64,000 nucleotides of DNA from Christiangramia bathymodioli. Lineage in GTDB: Bacteria; Bacteroidota; Bacteroidia; Flavobacteriales; Flavobacteriaceae. Location of the stretch: positions 1,178,048-1,242,047 of the forward strand of contig SRSL01000001.1 in the NCBI GenBank assembly GCA_009735695.1, given 5' to 3'. This document shows positions 52,909 to 62,135 of the stretch, one piece after another. The position numbers and the translations under genes were made by a program. Numbering within the stretch: the first letter of the stretch is position 1; each line of letters starts with the position of its first letter. The notes beneath the pieces are model-generated. The model had not been told where the DNA came from, did not search any database, and saw only the letters and a program-made list of their open reading frames with translations.

Positions 52909-53329
52909 CTAATTTCTTATTATGGGACACATTGATAAGTTCGGTGTCCACTATAAATTTTTTGGTTAAAAACTTCCGTCCAATCAGCACGGGGTACCTC
53001 ATTTCCTGCCGGTCAGAGAGGGTTAATGATATTTTAAAGGTCCTTTCAAAGATCCTTATCCTGGATTGTATCAGGTACCGTTTCTGAATGATCCCATTGC
53101 TGCTTCTAACAAAAACCACGTCATAGTCCTTGAAAACCATGGGTTTGTGGTTATAATCAGGGTGTTCGTCATCCAGGAAACTACAGTGAATCTCGTCATC
53201 GACCTCTTCAATGTTCTCACAATGTATGGATGATGTATAGGCGCCGGTATCGATCTTTACAGCGATATCGTAGAGCTTGAGATCAGGGAAATCTGCTTTA
53301 TCGAATCTACCTATCACGATTTTATCCAT
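52898..53329 (-). CDS. RimB-like ATP-dependent zinc protease family protein
   Basis: A 143-residue protein of the family annotated as putative ATP-dependent zinc protease (RimK/LysX-associated, PF05618 type). The retropepsin-like D-T-G-A motif is in [19 protein letters not shown] (about 25-43), and [18 protein letters not shown] is the family C-terminal signature. In Pseudomonas RimB sits in an operon with RimK and acts with it on S6 modification. Here the gene is first of a four-gene run with rimK, AstE-like and 5-formyl-THF cyclo-ligase, overlapping rimK by 11 bases. The name zinc protease is probably misleading given the Asp-protease-like motif. Confidence 0.85.
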   Translation of the reverse strand: MDKIVIGRFDKADFPDLKLYDIAVKIDTGAYTSSIHCENIEEVDDEIHCSFLDDEHPDYNHKPMVFKDYDVVFVRSSNGIIQKRYLIQSRIRIFERTFKISLTLSDRQEMRYPVLIGRKFLTKKFIVDTELINVSHNKKLDEN

Positions 53330-53481
53330 ATTGCAATATACTAAAAAGCCAAAAGCTTATTCCTTACTGTCGGTGGCAAAGATCTATAATAATTTTTTTG
53401 TCATAATTAGCTCCGGGTAAAAAATAAGGATGCATGGCAAAAAAATTTAGCCGGCTCTCAATATTGTTTAAATTTGAACTA

Positions 53482-55275
53482 ATGGAAAAACCTGCTCTGG
53501 AAGTTCAGTTAAAAACCCTGCCTAATAGTCCCGGTGTTTATCAATATTTCGAAAAAAACGGGAAGATCCTCTACGTGGGAAAGGCCAAAAATCTCAAAAA
53601 AAGGGTCTCTTCTTATTTCAATAAAAAGCATGACAGTCATCGTACCGGGGTAATGGTCAAAAAGATTCACGAGATCCGGCATATCGTGGTGGAATCGGAG
53701 ACCGATGCCCTTCTCCTGGAAAACAACCTGATCAAGAAACACCAGCCGCGTTTCAACGTAATGCTGAAGGATGACAAAACCTATCCCTGGATATGTATCA
53801 AAAATGAACGTTTTCCCAGGGTTTTTCCTACTCGCAAGTTGATAAAGGACGGAAGCGAATATTATGGCCCGTTTACTAGTTTTAAAACAGTAAATACGCT
53901 TCTGGACCTTATAAAAGGCCTTTACAAACTGCGTACCTGTAATTATGATCTGGCCGAAGATAAGATCAGGGATGGAAAATATAAGATCTGTCTCGAATAT
54001 CATCTTGGAAATTGTGAAGGCCCCTGCGAAGGATTTCAGTCTGAAGAGGATTATAACCGAAATATCGAAGCCATTCGGCAGATCGTAAAGGGAAATTTCA
54101 AGGATTCCCTGCAGCGCTTCAGGAATCAGATGAAGGAGCATGCCGAAAATATGGAATTCGAGGATGCCCAGCGCATCAAGAACAAGATCGATGTGCTGGA
54201 GAATTACCAGTCTAAATCAACGGTGGTCAACCCGAAGATCAATAATGTGGATGTGTTCTCGGTGGTTTCAGATGAAGGTTATGGATATGTGAATTTCCTT
54301 CAGCTTTCTCATGGTGCAATTATTAGGTCGCACACCATTGAGATGAAGAAAAAGCTGGACGAAAGCGACCGTGAGCTGCTGGAACTCGCTATTGTTGAGA
54401 TCCGCCAGCGATTCAATTCCAACTCCAGGGAGATCTATGTTCCGTTTAAGGTGGATGTTGGAGAAGAGGTGAAGATCACTGTTCCGAAGCTTGGGGATAA
54501 GAAAAAGATCGTAGACTTGTCGCAACGAAACGCTAAATATTTCCGCCAGGAACGCTTCAAGCAAATGAAGATCGTGGATCCAGACCGGCACGTGAACCGC
54601 GTAATGGCGCAGATGAAGGAAGACCTTCGGCTTAGCGAGGAACCCAGGCATATCGAGTGTTTCGATAATTCGAACATCCAGGGAAGCAATCCGGTTGCCG
54701 CCTGCGTTGTCTTCAGAAATGGAAAGCCCAGCAAAAAGGATTATCGAAAATTTAATATCAAGACCGTGGAAGGGCCTAATGATTTCGCTTCCATGGAAGA
54801 AGTGGTCTTCCGCAGATATAAAAGACTGTTGAATGAAGGCGAGGAGCTGCCACAGCTCATTATCGTGGATGGAGGGAAAGGCCAGCTTTCAAGCGGAGTG
54901 AAGGCTTTGGAAACACTTGGGCTTAGAGGCAAAATCGCTATTATTGGGATCGCCAAGCGATTGGAGGAAATATTTTATCCAGGTGACCCTATTCCTTTGT
55001 ATCTTGATAAGAAATCTGAAACTTTAAAGATCATACAGCAGTTAAGGAACGAGGCGCATCGATTTGGAATCACTTTTCATCGCAATAAAAGAAGCAAAAC
55101 TGCGCTTAATACAGAGCTGGAAGAGATTGCCGGGATCGGAGAGAAGACGGTTGTTGAGCTGCTGAAGCATTTTCGGTCGGTAAAAAGGATCCGGGAAGCC
55201 AGCCAGAAAGACCTTGCCGAAGTTATTGGAAGTTCCAGGGCCGGCATTATTTACAATCATTATCATCCAAGTTAG
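53482..55275 (+). CDS. uvrC: Excinuclease ABC subunit C
   Basis: UvrC makes the two incisions in nucleotide excision repair. From ATG 53482 the protein has 597 residues; the same frame continues upstream to 53434 (MAKKFSRLS...) and that start cannot be excluded. It has an N-terminal GIY-YIG domain (SPGVYQYFEKNGKILYVGKAKNLKKRVSSYF) and a UVR motif (EFEDAQRIKNKIDVLE). An RNase H-like endonuclease domain follows (HIECFDNSNIQGSNPVAACVVF), then C-terminal HhH motifs (IAGIGEKTVVELLKHF). The patatin gene begins directly after its stop. Confidence 0.95.
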   Translation: MEKPALEVQLKTLPNSPGVYQYFEKNGKILYVGKAKNLKKRVSSYFNKKHDSHRTGVMVKKIHEIRHIVVESETDALLLENNLIKKHQPRFNVMLKDDKTYPWICIKNERFPRVFPTRKLIKDGSEYYGPFTSFKTVNTLLDLIKGLYKLRTCNYDLAEDKIRDGKYKICLEYHLGNCEGPCEGFQSEEDYNRNIEAIRQIVKGNFKDSLQRFRNQMKEHAENMEFEDAQRIKNKIDVLENYQSKSTVVNPKINNVDVFSVVSDEGYGYVNFLQLSHGAIIRSHTIEMKKKLDESDRELLELAIVEIRQRFNSNSREIYVPFKVDVGEEVKITVPKLGDKKKIVDLSQRNAKYFRQERFKQMKIVDPDRHVNRVMAQMKEDLRLSEEPRHIECFDNSNIQGSNPVAACVVFRNGKPSKKDYRKFNIKTVEGPNDFASMEEVVFRRYKRLLNEGEELPQLIIVDGGKGQLSSGVKALETLGLRGKIAIIGIAKRLEEIFYPGDPIPLYLDKKSETLKIIQQLRNEAHRFGITFHRNKRSKTALNTELEEIAGIGEKTVVELLKHFRSVKRIREASQKDLAEVIGSSRAGIIYNHYHPS

Positions 55276-57504
55276 ATGAAAAAAATTCTCTGCTTCTTCA
55301 TTTTTTGCATGTCCATTTTAATGCAGGCTCAGGATTCTGAAGAGCCAAAAGTGGGACTTGTATTGAGTGGAGGCGGAGCAAAAGGCCTGGCGCATATTGG
55401 TGTGCTGAAAGTGCTGGAGGAACAGGGCATCAAAATAGATTATATTGGCGGTACCAGCATGGGCGCCATCATTGGCGGACTTTATGCTTCCGGCTACACG
55501 GCAGCAGAACTGGATTCGATCTTCAATCAGACCAATTTCGATATTCTCATTCAGGATGATCTTCCGCGAAGGGCCAAGACCTTTTACGAAAAGGAGGATT
55601 CAGAAAAATATGCGATTACGCTTCCATTTGATAATTTCGATATCTCCTTTCCCACCGGACTTTCCAAAGGCCAGAATATTTATAATTTGATGTCGCGCCT
55701 TACCATGCATGTGAGCGATGTGGAAGATTTCAGCAAATTACCTATTCCGTTCTTTTGCGTCGCAGCAAATATCGAAACCGGGGAGGCGGTGATCCTCGAT
55801 GAGGGTTCTCTGGCCAAGGCGATGTCGGCCAGTGGTGCGATTCCAACCTTGCTAAGTCCTATCAAGATCGATGATCAGTTGTTAACCGATGGTGGCGTTG
55901 CCAATAATTACCCGGTGGAAGAGCTTCGGAAGAGAGGTGCGGAAATAGTGATTGGTGTAGATGTGCAGGATAGCCTTGTGCAAAGGGATAAATTGCGAAG
56001 TGTTTTCGAGATCCTGAGCCAGATCGGAAATTTCAGGACCATTGCAGAAATGGAAGAAAAGATCCCCCTAACCGATATTTATATCAAACCTAATATTACC
56101 CCTTTTTCAGTGATGTCTTTTGATAAAGGAAATGCTATTATCGATTCGGGTCGGGTTGCTGCCCTCGAAAAATTACCTCAACTTAAGGAACTGGCCAATA
56201 AGACCAGCGATGTCCAGCCCAGGCCTAAAGTAAGAAAGATAGATACCTTCAATATTAGTTCGTTATCGCTAAGGGGCAACAATACATATCCAAGGGCTTA
56301 TGTCCAGGGTAAACTGAAGCTAAGGTACGATGAACCATATAATTTTGATGATCTCAATATTGGCATCAATAACCTTTCCGCTACCGGGAACTTTGACAGG
56401 ATCAGTTACCAGCTGATACCCGAGGACGAAGAAGGGAATTATAACCTGTCTATGCAGATCGAGGAAAGCGAGAACAAAATGTTGCTACGGCTTGGATTGC
56501 ATTATGACGAGCTTTATAAAAGTGGCGCCCTGATCAATCTAACCAGGAAAAGTTTGTTGTTTACCAACGATGTGGCTTCCATAGACTTCGTGGTTGGGGA
56601 TAATTTGAGGTACAATTTCAATTATTACCTGGATAAGGGATATTACTGGAGCGTGGGCTTCAATTCGCGCTATAACAATTTCGATAAATATGTGGCCGTG
56701 GAGGATATTCGTTCTTCCGGCAGGGCGCAAGATCCGATTCTGCTGAATGAACTGGAGATCAATTTCAGGGATTTTACCAACCAGCTATACCTGGAAACTT
56801 TATTTCAGCAGGTATTTTCGATAGGCGCAGGGCTGGAACACAAATACCTTAATTTCGAGACCACCACTTTCAATGATCCGGAAACAGGCGTAGATAAGAT
56901 CGTTTTTGATGATAGCCATTATGCGAGCGCCTTCGGTTATTTGAAATTCGATTCTTACGATAATAAATATTTCCCTTCCAGGGGTTTTCATTTTGACGGT
57001 GATTTTCACCTGTACCTATACAGCAGCGATTACACCAATTCCTTTTCAGAATTTTCCATCGCCCAGGGTGCCATTGGTTATGCGGCCACTCCCTTTACCA
57101 ATTTCACCACCCGAATATCTACTGAAACCGGTTTTAAGATAGGGAACGATGGAACCCAGGTGCTGGATTTCTTTCTGGGTGGCTATGGCAATGATTTCAT
57201 CAATAATATCAAGCCATTTTTTGGTTATGATTTTATGAGCCTGGCAGCCGACAGTTATATACAGGCGACCTTTGAGCTGGATTACCAGATATTCCGAAAA
57301 AATCACGTGATAGCCAGCGCCAATATCGCCAATGTGGAAGATCGCATGTTTTCTACCGGGAACTGGTTCACGCTTCCGGATTATACGGGTTATGCATTGG
57401 GCTATGGAATCGAAACATTTATGGGTCCGCTGGAAGCCAAATATACATACTCACCTGAAGTAAAAGAGAGTTACTGGTTCTTTAGCCTGGGCTTCTGGTT
57501 TTAA
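55276..57504 (+). CDS. Patatin-like phospholipase fused to POTRA and outer-membrane barrel (type Vd-like)
   Basis: A 742-residue protein with signal peptide (about 1-18). The patatin domain follows: oxyanion loop SGGGAKGLAHIG (31-42), nucleophile S61 in GGTSMG, and catalytic D205 in TDGGVANNYPVE, so the Ser-Asp dyad is intact. From about residue 325 comes a POTRA-like domain (ISSLSLRGNNTYPRAYVQGKLK). A 16-strand BamA/Omp85-like barrel ends FSLGFWF with terminal Phe. This is the layout of PlpD, the type Vd autotransporter, although many Bacteroidota members may stay anchored. It follows uvrC directly (zero bases), probably by operon chance. Confidence 0.92.
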   Translation: MKKILCFFIFCMSILMQAQDSEEPKVGLVLSGGGAKGLAHIGVLKVLEEQGIKIDYIGGTSMGAIIGGLYASGYTAAELDSIFNQTNFDILIQDDLPRRAKTFYEKEDSEKYAITLPFDNFDISFPTGLSKGQNIYNLMSRLTMHVSDVEDFSKLPIPFFCVAANIETGEAVILDEGSLAKAMSASGAIPTLLSPIKIDDQLLTDGGVANNYPVEELRKRGAEIVIGVDVQDSLVQRDKLRSVFEILSQIGNFRTIAEMEEKIPLTDIYIKPNITPFSVMSFDKGNAIIDSGRVAALEKLPQLKELANKTSDVQPRPKVRKIDTFNISSLSLRGNNTYPRAYVQGKLKLRYDEPYNFDDLNIGINNLSATGNFDRISYQLIPEDEEGNYNLSMQIEESENKMLLRLGLHYDELYKSGALINLTRKSLLFTNDVASIDFVVGDNLRYNFNYYLDKGYYWSVGFNSRYNNFDKYVAVEDIRSSGRAQDPILLNELEINFRDFTNQLYLETLFQQVFSIGAGLEHKYLNFETTTFNDPETGVDKIVFDDSHYASAFGYLKFDSYDNKYFPSRGFHFDGDFHLYLYSSDYTNSFSEFSIAQGAIGYAATPFTNFTTRISTETGFKIGNDGTQVLDFFLGGYGNDFINNIKPFFGYDFMSLAADSYIQATFELDYQIFRKNHVIASANIANVEDRMFSTGNWFTLPDYTGYALGYGIETFMGPLEAKYTYSPEVKESYWFFSLGFWF

Positions 57505-57669
57505 TTTTCAGATTTACAGATTTTTAGACTATACGGCTTGTTTTTAGACTGTTTTTAAGATTGTTTCTCTAAATTTTCATGATATTTGTAGTAATCGAAA
57601 AATATGGTCGAAAAATTCCTAATTTTTCAATATTCTGAAGGAAATTCTTCGATTTAAAAACAAATTCAC

Positions 57670-58839
57670 ATGCCTTTTTATCATAAACTTGGTAAAATAC
57701 CTCATAAACGCCATACCATTTTCAGAAAACCTGATGGCAGCCTGTATTACGAACAGCTTTTTGGTACCATAGGTTTTGACGGGATGTCCTCTAACCTCTA
57801 CCACGAGCATCGTCCTACACAGGTAAAGGAGATCAAAGGGAGTTATGATGCCACGCCAAAGATCGCGGTGGAGAATAACATCAAATCTTACCGGTTCCGA
57901 GGCTTCCAGGTAACTCCAAATCCAGATTATCTGGAGAGCAGGAAACCTATCCTTACGAATTCAGATTGTGACATTATCCTCGCATCTCCACAGGGCTCGA
58001 CGAAAGATTATTTTTATAAGAACGCCGATTCAGACGAGTTGCTTTTTATTCATAAAGGAACCGGAAAGTTAAGGACACACCTTGGAAATCTGGATTTCAA
58101 ATACGGAGACTACCTTTTGATTCCGAGAGGAACCATCTATAAGATCGATTTTGATGATGAGGATAACCGGCTTTTCATCGTGGAATCCAGGAGGCCTATC
58201 TATACACCGAAACGCTATAGAAACTGGTTCGGGCAGTTGCTGGAGCATTCGCCTTTCTGCGAGCGCGACCTAAGGCAGCCGCATGAGCTGGAAACCAATG
58301 ATGAGAAAGGAGAATTCCTGATCAAGATCAAGAAGAAAGGGAAGATATTCGATATGGTCTATGCGACGCATCCATTCGATGTGGTGGGGTATGATGGCTA
58401 TAATTATCCGTATGCGTTTTCTATTCACGACTTTGAACCTATAACCGGGCGTATTCACCAACCGCCACCGGTGCATCAGACTTTTGAGACCGATGCTTTT
58501 GTGGTTTGCAGTTTCTGCCCGAGAAAATATGATTATCACCCGGAATCTATTCCGGCGCCATACAGCCATAGTAATATTGATAGCGATGAGGTGTTGTATT
58601 ATGTAGATGGTGATTTTATGAGCCGAAACGATATTGAGGCCGGGCATATTTCACTTCATCCTGCGGGAATCCCTCACGGGCCGCACCCGGGAGCTGTTGA
58701 AAGAAGCATTGGCCAAACCGATACCGAGGAGCTTGCGGTAATGGTAGATACTTTTAAGCCTTTAATGCTTACTGAAGACGCAATGGAGATCGCCGATGAA
58801 ACCTATTATAAATCGTGGTTGGAAGAAGATGATAAGTAG
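57670..58839 (+). CDS. hmgA: Homogentisate 1,2-dioxygenase
   Basis: HmgA opens the ring of homogentisate to maleylacetoacetate in tyrosine breakdown. The 389-residue protein starts with MPFYHKLGKIPHKRHTIFRK and GTIGFDGMSSNLYHEHRPTQ. It has cupin motifs FKYGDYLLIPRGTIYKIDFDDEDN and the Fe-ligand region PYSHSNIDSDEVLYYVDGDFMSRND, AGHISLHPAGIPHGPHPGAVE with His/Glu ligands. It stands 104 bases before hppD, the preceding pathway step, on the same strand. The shorter Bacteroidota form (about 385 residues, rather than 430-445) is normal for the group. Confidence 0.92.
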   Translation: MPFYHKLGKIPHKRHTIFRKPDGSLYYEQLFGTIGFDGMSSNLYHEHRPTQVKEIKGSYDATPKIAVENNIKSYRFRGFQVTPNPDYLESRKPILTNSDCDIILASPQGSTKDYFYKNADSDELLFIHKGTGKLRTHLGNLDFKYGDYLLIPRGTIYKIDFDDEDNRLFIVESRRPIYTPKRYRNWFGQLLEHSPFCERDLRQPHELETNDEKGEFLIKIKKKGKIFDMVYATHPFDVVGYDGYNYPYAFSIHDFEPITGRIHQPPPVHQTFETDAFVVCSFCPRKYDYHPESIPAPYSHSNIDSDEVLYYVDGDFMSRNDIEAGHISLHPAGIPHGPHPGAVERSIGQTDTEELAVMVDTFKPLMLTEDAMEIADETYYKSWLEEDDK

Positions 58840-58942
58840 ATAGTATGAATAAGGACCTTTCAGCTCAGGATAGGGCGATGTGGTAAGTTTTGATTTCAAC
58901 TTTAAAAACTTTATCCTTTCGAACTTTAAAAACTAAAATACA

Positions 58943-60085
58943 ATGTCAACAGATAATACATCATTAAAACTAGAAAAGGTCGTTCCGCAGGCAGAGGATT
59001 TTCTGCCAATTCTGGGAACCGACTTTGTAGAACTATACGTAGGGAACGCCAAGCAGGCGGCCTATTATTACCAGCATGCCTGGGGATTCCAGCCAGTGGC
59101 CTATTCCGGACTGGAAACAGGAAATAAAAATGCCGTTTCTTATGTGCTTCAGCAGGGAAAGATCAGGCTGGTCCTAACCTCGCCGATGCAACCCGATGGA
59201 GATATTAACGCTCATATCAACAAGCATGGAGACGGAGTAAAATTCGTTGCTCTTTGGGTAGACGATGCCAGGAAGAGTTATGAAGAAACCACAAAACGAG
59301 GTGCGAAATCCTACGTGGAGCCTTACGAAATGGAGGATGATAATGGGAAAGCAGTCATTTCTGGAATACATACGTATGGTGAAACGGTACACCTATTCGT
59401 TGAACGGAAGGATTATGAGGGCCCATTTTTACCAGGATACCGTGCCTGGACTACGAAGGCGAAGGCCAATGATACCGGATTGAAATACATCGACCATATG
59501 GTTGGGAACGTTGGCTGGAACGAAATGAACAAATGGGTTGAATTCTATGCCAAGGTGATGGGATTCGCTCAGCTTGTTTCCTTTGATGACAAGGACATCT
59601 CTACCGAATACACTGCTCTTATGAGTAAGGTGATGAGCAACGGAAATGGTAGAATTAAATTCCCTATCAACGAGCCGGCCGAAGGGAAGAAAAAATCCCA
59701 GATCGAGGAATATATCGATTTCTACAACGGTGCCGGGGTGCAGCATATCGCGCTTGCAACCGATAATATTATCGAAACAGTTACTCAGTTAAGAGATCGT
59801 GGAGTGGAATTCTTGTATGTGCCGGAAACCTATTACGATGACCTGCTGGACAGAGTTGGGGAGATCGATGAAGATCTTGAGCCATTGAAAGAACTGGGAG
59901 TGCTTGTAGACAGGGATGATGAAGGTTATTTACTTCAGATCTTTACCAAGCCTGTACTGGATCGTCCAACCATGTTCTTTGAGATCATTCAGAGAAAAGG
60001 GGCCCAATCTTTCGGAAAAGGAAACTTTAAAGCCCTTTTTGAAGCGATTGAAAGAGAACAGGATTTACGAGGAACATTGAATTAA
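58943..60085 (+). CDS. hppD: 4-hydroxyphenylpyruvate dioxygenase
   Basis: Hpd makes homogentisate from 4-hydroxyphenylpyruvate with O2 and Fe2+. The 380-residue protein has two VOC domains. The catalytic C-terminal one carries the iron ligands in YIDHMVGNVGWNEM (first His), GVQHIALATDNI (second His) and TMFFEIIQRKGAQSFGKGNFKALFEAIE (Glu), the last being the family signature. It follows hmgA, and a weak terminator lies about 200 bases after it. The two genes supply consecutive steps of tyrosine catabolism. Confidence 0.96.
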   Translation: MSTDNTSLKLEKVVPQAEDFLPILGTDFVELYVGNAKQAAYYYQHAWGFQPVAYSGLETGNKNAVSYVLQQGKIRLVLTSPMQPDGDINAHINKHGDGVKFVALWVDDARKSYEETTKRGAKSYVEPYEMEDDNGKAVISGIHTYGETVHLFVERKDYEGPFLPGYRAWTTKAKANDTGLKYIDHMVGNVGWNEMNKWVEFYAKVMGFAQLVSFDDKDISTEYTALMSKVMSNGNGRIKFPINEPAEGKKKSQIEEYIDFYNGAGVQHIALATDNIIETVTQLRDRGVEFLYVPETYYDDLLDRVGEIDEDLEPLKELGVLVDRDDEGYLLQIFTKPVLDRPTMFFEIIQRKGAQSFGKGNFKALFEAIEREQDLRGTLN

Positions 60086-60279
60086 TTTTAAAAGATTGCT
60101 AAAACTTAAGTCAAAAAAATAAATTATTGAGAACTCCATAAAAATATAGTTAAAGTTAATTTTGCTATTGCGGGGAAGGGAGAAATATCAGACTTTTGCA
60201 CCGCATTTTTGGAGTGGTTACCAGGAATGATTTAATTTTTTTCATAATTTAAGTTTTAGTTGGTTAATAAGACAAAATT
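60086..60279. other. Intergenic region after hppD
   Basis: About 190 AT-rich bases without a supportable frame or RNA gene. It leads into the hairpin at 60280-60307 and the promoter of the DUF3108 gene. Confidence 0.5.
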
Positions 60280-60307
60280 CCCTGTCATTAATTTGATGGG
60301 GTTTTTT
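60280..60307 (+). terminator. Probable terminator downstream of hppD
   Basis: CCCTGTCA pairs with TGATGGGG using two G-U pairs, with loop TTAATTT and T6. It is weaker than the other terminators and far from the hppD stop. Confidence 0.5.
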
Positions 60308-60314
60308 GTTTTAA

Positions 60315-60322
60315 TACTTTTG
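60315..60322 (+). promoter_or_regulatory. -7 promoter element for the DUF3108 gene
   Basis: TACTTTTG matches TAnnTTTG and lies 60 bases before the ATG at 60382, just after the hairpin. Confidence 0.6.
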
Positions 60323-60381
60323 GAATAGTAATTGTAATTAGCCTAACAGCCTGAAAATACTATAACTATAGGAATAACCTT

Positions 60382-61158
60382 ATGAAGAGACTTATTGCAA
60401 TTGCTACTGCTTTTCTTTTTTTAGCCACAGCCCCGTTATTTTCCCAGAATGCTTATAAAAATGGGGAATGGTTCAAATTTCGAATTCACTACGGTTTATT
60501 CAACGCCAGTTATGCTACACTGGAGGTGAACGAGACCAGTCTAAATAACAAGCCTGTTTATCATATAAAAGGCCGCGGAAAATCTACCGGACTTTTAAGT
60601 TTGTTCTTCAAAGTTGATGATGATTATCAAACCTATATCGACAAGAATACAGGAAAACCTTACAAATTCATCAGGAAGATAAATGAAGGCGGTTATACCA
60701 AAGATCTGGAGATCGACTTCGATCACAGGGCAAACAAGGCACACGTGCTCAACCGGAAAAACAATACCAGGAATACCTATTCTGTTCCGAACAATGTGCA
60801 CGATATGTTGAGTGCATTTTATTATATTCGCAACCAAATTAATTCAGAAGAATTAAAACCAGGAAAAGAAATGAGGCTGAACATGTTCATCGACGACGAG
60901 AACATGGATTTTAAGCTTGTTTTCCTGGGCCGGGAGGTCATCAAGACCAAATTCGGGCAGGTGGCCACCCTTAAATTCAGGCCATATGTGCTGGCCGGAA
61001 GAGTCTTCAAGGAAAAAGAAAGCCTTACCTTCTGGATTAGTGATGATAAGAATAAAATTCCGGTTAAGATCGAGGCCGATCTTGCCGTGGGTTCGCTGGA
61101 TGCCGATCTTGAAGCTTATAAAGGATTAAAGCATCAGTTTAGTATACAAATGAAGTAA
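60382..61158 (+). CDS. DUF3108 domain protein, exported
   Basis: A 258-residue protein with signal peptide (about 1-22, ending APLFSQ). The mature part is a DUF3108 domain: GEWFKFRIHYGLFNASYATLEV, KPVYHIKGRGKSTGLLSLFFKVDDDYQTYID and a late FWISDDKNKIPVKIEADLAVGSLDADL. The fold is beta-rich, and the function is not known; some members are near lipid or cell-envelope genes. It is the first gene of a four-gene run (DUF3108, TDO, M23-like, pgi) with gaps of only 5, 12 and 0 bases, so it may share one promoter with them. Confidence 0.88.
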   Translation: MKRLIAIATAFLFLATAPLFSQNAYKNGEWFKFRIHYGLFNASYATLEVNETSLNNKPVYHIKGRGKSTGLLSLFFKVDDDYQTYIDKNTGKPYKFIRKINEGGYTKDLEIDFDHRANKAHVLNRKNNTRNTYSVPNNVHDMLSAFYYIRNQINSEELKPGKEMRLNMFIDDENMDFKLVFLGREVIKTKFGQVATLKFRPYVLAGRVFKEKESLTFWISDDKNKIPVKIEADLAVGSLDADLEAYKGLKHQFSIQMK

Positions 61159-61163
61159 GCAGC

Positions 61164-62123
61164 ATGGAGATAAAACCTGAAATCGCTGAGAGAATAGGGA
61201 AGTTGGAAGAAAAATTCAGGAATTCAGGACAGGATATGGGTTCTTACCTGGATGGACTTTTACACGACAGGTATTTGTCTTACTGGGATTATATTAGTGT
61301 AGATACGCTGTTGAGTCTGCAAAAGACCAACACTCATTTTCCTGATGAGACCATTTTTCTAACCTACCATCAAATCACCGAATTGTATTTCAAGCTCATC
61401 ATCCATGAGCAGAAACAAATCATAGAAACTCCCAATCTTTCCGTTCCGTTTTTTACTGAAAAACTGAATCGTATCAATCGATATTTCCGCATTCTAATCG
61501 ACTCGTTCGATGTTATGATCAAAGGGATGGAAAGGGACCAGTTCCTTAAATTCCGAATGGCGCTTTTGCCTGCCAGCGGATTCCAGTCGGCTCAGTTCCG
61601 AATGATCGAACTATATTCCACACCACTTGAAAATCTGGTTTCAGCAGATATTCGTGAGAATTATTCCAAAGAAGATACGATCGAAGATCTGTATGAGAAT
61701 ATCTACTGGAAAAAAGGCGGGATCGACCTGAAGACCGGCGAAAAAACCCTTACCTTGAAACAATTCGAAAAAAGATACACTCCCCGGTTTTTACGAATTG
61801 CAAATTCGGTAAAGGAAAATACCATTTACCACAGGTATCTCGATATGACCGAAGAAGATCGCAATAACGAGCACCTGGTAAAGGCCCTTCGAAATCTGGA
61901 TGTAAATGTGAACATCAACTGGCTGCTAATGCATATGGGAGCCGCTTACCGCTATCTAAGTAAAGAAGGCGCAACGGTGAAAGCCACTGGCGGAACCAAC
62001 TGGAAAGAATTTCTGCCGCCCGGTTTTCAGAAGATATCTTTTTTCCCTGAACTGTGGTCTGAGCAGGAAAAGCAGGAGTGGGGAAAGCAATGGGTAAATC
62101 ATACTTTTAATACTGAAAAATAA
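61164..62123 (+). CDS. kynA: Tryptophan 2,3-dioxygenase
   Basis: A cytosolic heme enzyme that oxidises tryptophan to N-formylkynurenine, the first step of the kynurenine path. The 319-residue protein has the family segments SYWDYISVDTLLSLQ, DETIFLTYHQITELYFKLIIHEQ (the heme and substrate region), FRMALLPASGFQSAQFRMIE and MHMGAAYRYL. TDO ends in a His that binds heme; here the candidate region is around HLVKALRNLDVNVNINWLLMHMGA. It sits five bases after the DUF3108 gene. No kynurenine pathway gene follows here. Confidence 0.93.
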   Translation: MEIKPEIAERIGKLEEKFRNSGQDMGSYLDGLLHDRYLSYWDYISVDTLLSLQKTNTHFPDETIFLTYHQITELYFKLIIHEQKQIIETPNLSVPFFTEKLNRINRYFRILIDSFDVMIKGMERDQFLKFRMALLPASGFQSAQFRMIELYSTPLENLVSADIRENYSKEDTIEDLYENIYWKKGGIDLKTGEKTLTLKQFEKRYTPRFLRIANSVKENTIYHRYLDMTEEDRNNEHLVKALRNLDVNVNINWLLMHMGAAYRYLSKEGATVKATGGTNWKEFLPPGFQKISFFPELWSEQEKQEWGKQWVNHTFNTEK

Positions 62124-62135
62124 AAAAGCATAAAA

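Noticed and set aside
53509-54141. A 210-codon minus-strand open frame
   Set aside because: It lies inside uvrC across the GIY-YIG domain and has no family features.
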